Assembly (NCBI RefSeq): GCF_000427965.1
Contig: NZ_KE386610.1
Coordinates: 2,114 to 36,027, forward strand
Source of the DNA: Olivibacter sitiensis DSM 17696
GTDB lineage: Bacteria > Bacteroidota > Bacteroidia > Sphingobacteriales > Sphingobacteriaceae
Length of the DNA stretch: 33,914 bases
Direction of reading: 5' to 3'
Positions within the stretch are counted from its first letter, which is position 1. Each line of letters begins with the position of its first letter. Positions 30,959 to 33,914 of the stretch are shown one piece after another. The position numbers and the translations under genes are program-made. The notes beneath the pieces were generated by a model. The model was not told the DNA's origin, ran no database searches, and saw only the letters and a program-made list of their open reading frames with translations.

Positions 30959-31684
30959 TTATTCAAGTCCTTTTTTGACTGGATTCCAAAATGGCTTTGT
31001 TTTTATTTGTTTCGTGTCCCAATTCAGTTCTCGTCTGAAAAATTGGTTTAACGCAACACAAATTCTACTGTCGCCACCGATGTAAACTATTTTCCTACCG
31101 GTCATACCTAGAACAATTTCTTTAATCTTGCTCACAATACTTTCATAAGGATTTTGAGGCATTTCATAAAAGTCGAATGGCGTTGTTCCGTCAATGTCTG
31201 TGTATAATTCGTCTTTATGCTGGCTGTATAAAATACTTTCAACTTGCTTGTCTTTGGACAGATTTCGTCTAATCATATACAGATGAGATAATGCCGATAA
31301 ATCGCCAATCATTAAATAACTGTCAGCACTTTCGTCTAAGATGAAATTTCCTTTTTTCCACGTAAAATAGATTTTATCCCCTGCCTGACATTCTTCTGTC
31401 CATTTAGCACCTACACCTTTGCTGTGCGTGGCTATTGCCAAGTCAATAGTTCCGTTTTCCTTATCAATGTTCCACACAGAATAACTTCTAACAAAATCTT
31501 GCAGTGCAATACTTTCGTCTGACAAACCAATTCCTACCCGCAAAAAGTAGCCGGGAACAAATTCGGCATTTTTTATGCCGTTTCCTTTCACTTGGATTCT
31601 ATACACCGACTCCGATAATTTTTCTTTCTTCTCAATGGTGTTTTCCTTGAGAAGCCGTTGCAATATGTTTCTAATTATTCCCAT
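30959..31684 (-). CDS. Siderophore-interacting-protein-like FAD reductase
   Basis: The 241-residue protein shows an FAD-binding barrel with RSYSVW (the R-x-Y-S/T motif) and SKGVGAKWTEECQAGDKIYF for FAD phosphates. A Rossmann-like half follows with YLMIGDLSALSHLYMI and RKIVYIGGDSRICVALN. These fit the ViuB-type family that reduces ferric siderophores. It lies 82 bp after a second, diverged family member. An AraC regulator precedes both. Confidence 0.82.
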   Translation of the reverse strand: MGIIRNILQRLLKENTIEKKEKLSESVYRIQVKGNGIKNAEFVPGYFLRVGIGLSDESIALQDFVRSYSVWNIDKENGTIDLAIATHSKGVGAKWTEECQAGDKIYFTWKKGNFILDESADSYLMIGDLSALSHLYMIRRNLSKDKQVESILYSQHKDELYTDIDGTTPFDFYEMPQNPYESIVSKIKEIVLGMTGRKIVYIGGDSRICVALNQFFRRELNWDTKQIKTKPFWNPVKKGLE

Positions 31685-31766
31685 TTTTGTTTTGTTGTGT
31701 ATCGTTTGTTGCCTGACCGCTAATGGTTAGCAGCTGCCTTTATCCTTCTGTCGTGTCCGTCAGTTT

Positions 31767-32477
31767 TTACAATCCTTTCTTTCCTTCCAGCCAATAGCCC
31801 TGCGAATAAATATTTCCTTGCGTTTTGTCTTTTAACACTTTTCTGAATGCCTGAACGGACTTTACATTACCTGTTAATGCAAAATTGGCGGTGTCCCATT
31901 CATCTGTTTGAAATAAAGACAAATTGCTTATCCATTTTTCATTTCTAAATGAATTGTTTTTGGGGAACGTTGTATAATTTTCTAAACCTAAAAGTTCGGG
32001 AATATTTTTATTCACTTCTTCCAACTCAAAATAAAATTGAAATTGATGATTGTTCTTTTTCAATAACGGTAAAAGTGCAAACGCCACGCCCAACGAAGTT
32101 TCATCGCCAAAAAAGAATTGCCGTTTCACATTTTTTTCATACAACTTTTTCCCTCTTGGCGGACTGATAAACAATTTATCATTTAATTTGAGCGTGTCAA
32201 TGTATCTGCTTCCGACTCCGTTGCCGTGAATGTGAAAAATAATTTCAAAAATTTCCTTTTCCTTGTCGTGAAATGTAACTGTATAATTTCTAAACTCTGT
32301 CTCGCTAACACGCACAACGCTTGCGTAACCGATTTGAAAACTCCATTTTGATATATCGCCCTGAAAACGGATTTTTTTTATTTGTGAACTGATGTAAGAA
32401 GTTTCTAAAACTTTCACATTGGGCCGCATTGTATTTCCGAACAAATTACTAACCCATTTTGGTATGCTTGAAATCAT
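31767..32477 (-). CDS. Second siderophore-interacting-protein-like FAD reductase
   Basis: The 236-residue protein keeps the family outline: RNYTVTFHDKE (flavin motif), HIHGNGVGSRYIDTLKLNDK and FFGDETSLGVAFALLPLLKK. It is only distantly similar to its neighbour, so this is not a recent duplication. Both genes and the upstream AraC gene share a strand and probably form one regulated set for iron uptake or redox stress. Confidence 0.78.
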   Translation of the reverse strand: MISSIPKWVSNLFGNTMRPNVKVLETSYISSQIKKIRFQGDISKWSFQIGYASVVRVSETEFRNYTVTFHDKEKEIFEIIFHIHGNGVGSRYIDTLKLNDKLFISPPRGKKLYEKNVKRQFFFGDETSLGVAFALLPLLKKNNHQFQFYFELEEVNKNIPELLGLENYTTFPKNNSFRNEKWISNLSLFQTDEWDTANFALTGNVKSVQAFRKVLKDKTQGNIYSQGYWLEGKKGL

Positions 32478-32597
32478 TGTCTGCTACATTAAAATTTAAC
32501 GTAAAGGAACAATGAACTACAACCTCAAACAATGCAAGAAAAAGGTATGTATTGGACTAATCGTGGTTTATTGATGGTGGTTTGTTTTTTTATGGCA

Positions 32598-33476
32598 TCA
32601 ATGAGCTGAGGTTTTGTTTCTAAACGCCAAAGCTGTCATTCCGGTCACTTTGGTAAATAGACGTGAAAAATAAGGATAATCGTCATAACCCAAGTCGGTT
32701 GCAATTTCTTTTACAGATTTATTAGAATGATATAGCAAACGTTTGGCTTCTAAAATTATACGTTGCTGTATGTGATGTGAAACGGAAAAGCCAGTTGTGT
32801 TTTTCACACATTCGTTCAGATATGCAGTTGAAATGTTTAGTTGTTGAGCATATTCACCTGGTCGTTTGGCGCTAACAAAATTCCATTCCAATAATTCCTT
32901 AAACGCTTTGCTTACAATTTCGAATCGTGAAAGTTTGTCAAGCGGTTTTGATTGGGCTAAATATTGTGAAATCACAAGCCCAATTACGGTATTACAACTT
33001 CCGGTAAGCAACGAATGATATAATTTTTCATTTTTTCGTTCGGATAGTTTTATACAAAGAGATACAGCTTCGGAAATAACAGAAAATGCTTCTTTCTTTA
33101 ATGTCAGGGGGTTTGCGGGAGCAATGTCTCCCAATAATTTTAAATATTCAGGATTTAAGTTTTCGTTGCTGATTGCCCAGATACTTGCAATTGCGTTCCT
33201 GAACTCTAAAGTTCTATGCACTTGATTTTGATGAATAAAAATGACCGATGAAGGTTTCACTATGTATTTCTTGAAATCAATTTCAATAGTTGTTGTTCCT
33301 TTTTCTTGTAAGAAAAACAAATGGAAATCATCTCTGTGCGATTGTTTTATGCTGTTAAACTCCTCAAACTGCTCGTATAAATAAAAATCCTTACTCGACA
33401 TTTTTCCAATGAAAATGCCTGTGCCGAACATATTCGCAATAGAATTTACAGGTATGGAATTTGATTTTTTCGGCAT
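32598..33476 (-). CDS. AraC-family transcriptional regulator
   Basis: The 292-residue protein ends in an AraC domain: LNISTAYLNECVKNTTGFSV, SVKEIATDLGYDDYPYFSRL and FTKVTGMTALAFRN. The N-terminal half has a cupin-like segment (KYIVKPSSVIFIHQNQVH). It lies 120 bp upstream of the two flavoreductase genes on the same strand. The region is markedly AT-rich, unlike the 23-27 kb segment. Confidence 0.9.
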   Translation of the reverse strand: MPKKSNSIPVNSIANMFGTGIFIGKMSSKDFYLYEQFEEFNSIKQSHRDDFHLFFLQEKGTTTIEIDFKKYIVKPSSVIFIHQNQVHRTLEFRNAIASIWAISNENLNPEYLKLLGDIAPANPLTLKKEAFSVISEAVSLCIKLSERKNEKLYHSLLTGSCNTVIGLVISQYLAQSKPLDKLSRFEIVSKAFKELLEWNFVSAKRPGEYAQQLNISTAYLNECVKNTTGFSVSHHIQQRIILEAKRLLYHSNKSVKEIATDLGYDDYPYFSRLFTKVTGMTALAFRNKTSAH

Positions 33477-33550
33477 TGTTTATTTTCCCGTTCCAAATTT
33501 AGAAATAAATGTTCCCGATTTGCATTTGGTCGTGACTGACGAAGGGCGTT

Positions 33551-33577
33551 TTTTTTTAGCGCAAAAGTTTAATAGAA
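33551..33577. repeat. Second copy of the dispersed repeat seen at 30870
   Basis: TTTTTTTAGCGCAAAAGTTT (33551-33570) continued by AATAGAA matches 30869-30895 except for one base in the core and the length of the T-run. Both copies lie 75-230 bp upstream of minus-strand genes (AraC and SDR). It may be a promoter-associated element or the edge of a mobile segment. Confidence 0.55.
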
Positions 33578-33693
33578 ACACTACCGTTCAATGTAGCACA
33601 AATGTTCAATAGTGGCATTTCACCCGCCTATTGCCAATACGATGTGCCTGTTGCACAACTCAAAAATATAAAAATATTTAGTATCTTGTCCTT

Positions 33694-33914
33694 ATGCAAG
33701 GACGCAAAGAATTTACTCCACAGCTTTTTTATGAACTGAGCTTAGACCGGCTGGTTGCTCAGGACAATTTTTATCGTAAAGTAAATCGTGATTTGGATTT
33801 ACATTTTCTTTATCAATCAACACAACAATATTACGGTCATGAAGGTCAGCAGAGCATTGACCCTGTAGTTTTTTTCAAGATTTTGTTGGTTGGCTATCTG
33901 AATAATATCAACAG
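33694..33914 (+). mobile_element. IS1182-family transposase, 5' part, cut by the window end
   Basis: From the ATG at 33694 the frame reads MQGRKEFTPQLFYELSLDRL, VAQDNFYRKVNRDLDL and GQQSIDPVVFFKILLVGYLN, and stays open to the last base. This is the N-terminal DUF772 region of IS1182-type transposases. The left end of the element probably lies in 33640-33690, near GTTGCACAAC, but the inverted repeat cannot be confirmed without the right end. Confidence 0.9.

Overview
The window comes from a member of the Bacteroidota, most likely a sphingobacterium-like genus. The evidence is the TTTG-N19/20-TAnnTTTG promoters, a Bacteroidetes type II-C CRISPR-Cas locus, a histone-H1-like protein, AraC/TPR-kinase architectures and a tricorn-type S41 protease. 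It reads as a defence island (about 0.2-21.5 kb) joined to household and accessory genes (21.7-33.9 kb).

0.19-8.24 kb: a type II-C CRISPR-Cas locus on the minus strand (cas9, then a HIRAN-domain gene, two RhuM-family genes of which one ends in a Fic domain, cas1 and cas2). A 72-nt tracrRNA lies upstream on the plus strand. No CRISPR array lies inside the window. Between cas9 and the tracrRNA gene are two unexpected items. One is the first ~28 codons of a second Cas9 (RuvC-I motif only). The other is a predicted plus-strand small RNA built like a solitary crRNA: a spacer-like segment, then a 16-nt repeat segment that pairs with the tracrRNA anti-repeat, then an intrinsic terminator. The spacer-like segment is a near-copy of the cas9 promoter and ends exactly where the repeat begins. 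This looks like a built-in guide by which Cas9 could repress its own promoter, and it is the most interesting item here.

8.3-9.8 kb: small membrane or secreted proteins and a VapBC-like toxin-antitoxin pair. 9.8-15.3 kb: a six-gene minus-strand operon (HsdR-N/PD-(D/E)XK-like protein, DUF4236 protein, TerB-like protein, four-TM coiled-coil protein, vWA-like lipoprotein, secreted thermonuclease), a candidate uncharacterised envelope-linked defence or stress system. 15.4-16.1 kb: HigBA. 16.1-18.5 kb: a TPR lipoprotein-type histidine kinase and a NarL/LuxR-type response regulator. 19.2-20.1 kb: an unknown one-TM protein. 20.3-21.5 kb: an AAA/DUF4143 ATPase behind a large inverted repeat. A palindrome (TTACGG-GAAA-CCGTAA or close variants) sits at or just above the -33 position of the tracrRNA, VapBC, six-gene-operon and 19-kb membrane-protein promoters. 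This suggests one regulon joining CRISPR to the rest of the island; the neighbouring two-component system is a possible but unproven regulator.

21.7-28.2 kb: two apparently frameshifted small genes, an H1-like protein, an acyl-CoA-dehydrogenase-like flavoprotein, a large tricorn-like protease and a secreted helical protein. 28.2-33.9 kb: a guanidinium-type SMR exporter, an SDR/AraC pair, two siderophore-interacting-type flavoreductases, a second AraC regulator and the 5' end of an IS1182-family transposase cut by the window edge.
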